Of a stretch of 24,891 bases of DNA, positions 24,811-24,891 are shown piece by piece. The first letter of the stretch is position 1. Every line of letters begins with the position of its first letter. The DNA lies in NCBI GenBank assembly GCA_029260155.1, contig JAJDDU010000190.1, forward strand, positions 1-24,891, read 5' to 3'. A program made the translations under genes and the position numbers. The stretch comes from Phycisphaerae bacterium. Lineage in GTDB: Bacteria; Planctomycetota; Phycisphaerae; UBA1845. The notes below the pieces were generated by a model. The model was not told the origin of the DNA and made no database searches. It saw only the letters and a list, made by a program, of their open reading frames with translations.

Positions 24811-24891
24811 GTTGATGGCATTTTATCCAAGACGGCTCGTGCGCGGCGGACTTTTTCGAGGATCGTTTCAGCTTTGGCGGTCCATTTGAAC
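24807..24891 (-). mobile_element. C-terminal end of an IS630-type transposase, partial
   Basis: One minus-strand frame, open to the window edge, encodes 27 residues and then TGA (24807-24809). It begins FKWTAKAETILEKV and continues with RRARAVLDK, a pattern like the C-terminus of IS630-family transposases (F-x-WT-x-x-A-x-x-IL-x-K). The bulk of the element would lie beyond the right edge, so terminal repeats cannot be checked. Its stop shares ATGA with the start of the YWTD frame. Confidence 0.5.

Overview
The window is a GC-rich piece of bacterial chromosome, probably from an uncultured planctomycete. This assignment is an inference. It rests on several traits common in Planctomycetota (Phycisphaerae-like lineages): an FG-GAP/VCBS protein with an ASPIC/UnbV tail next to a TPR protein, two secreted-type proteins ending in dockerin-like calcium loops with a 'CFSG' signature, a Hanks-type kinase fused to TolB-like and TPR regions, a small HTH-receiver protein, and a TatC with an enlarged periplasmic loop. 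No rRNA, tRNA or CRISPR array was seen.

Layout. (1) 1-2639 (+): the 3' part of an FG-GAP/ASPIC-UnbV gene, overlapping a membrane-anchored TPR gene. (2) 2636-4379 (-): acpS and thrC; thrC converges on the TPR gene and the two stop codons share one CTAG. (3) 4539-9370 (+): a run of housekeeping genes, namely a UvrD/PcrA helicase, mannose-1-phosphate guanylyltransferase, RuvX/YqgF nuclease and TatC. A promoter-like element just before the helicase fixes its likely start. (4) 9491-10715 (+): three small genes, a lipoprotein-like protein, a lone PilZ-like domain and a cupin. (5) 10842-13721 (-): a stearoyl-CoA-type desaturase followed 33 bp later by an NhaP-type antiporter with a RCK-like tail. 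(6) 13997-17910 (+): a secreted PHP-type metallohydrolase with a dockerin tail, then a DUF2079 membrane protein. (7) 17936-21345 (-): an XRE regulator with an unrecognised C-terminal domain upstream of a large kinase-TolB-TPR protein. A perfect dyad lies at the presumed start of transcription of the regulator.

(8) 21405-23338 is sparse accessory DNA. It holds two tandem mini-ORFs (33 and 59 codons) with near-identical leaders, one orphan 132-aa gene on the minus strand, and a cluster of GAGTGTC/GACACTC sites around a TATAAT box. That cluster lies upstream of (9) an HTH-receiver gene at 23339-23917. (10) 23986-24891 (-): a YWTD-repeat/dockerin protein without a signal peptide, whose ATG overlaps the stop codon of what looks like the C-terminus of an IS630-type transposase running off the window. 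The YWTD gene was probably truncated by that insertion.

The housekeeping half is conventional. The parts most worth a second look are the XRE-kinase pair with its dyad, the mini-ORF region, and the four-site array in front of the HTH-receiver gene.
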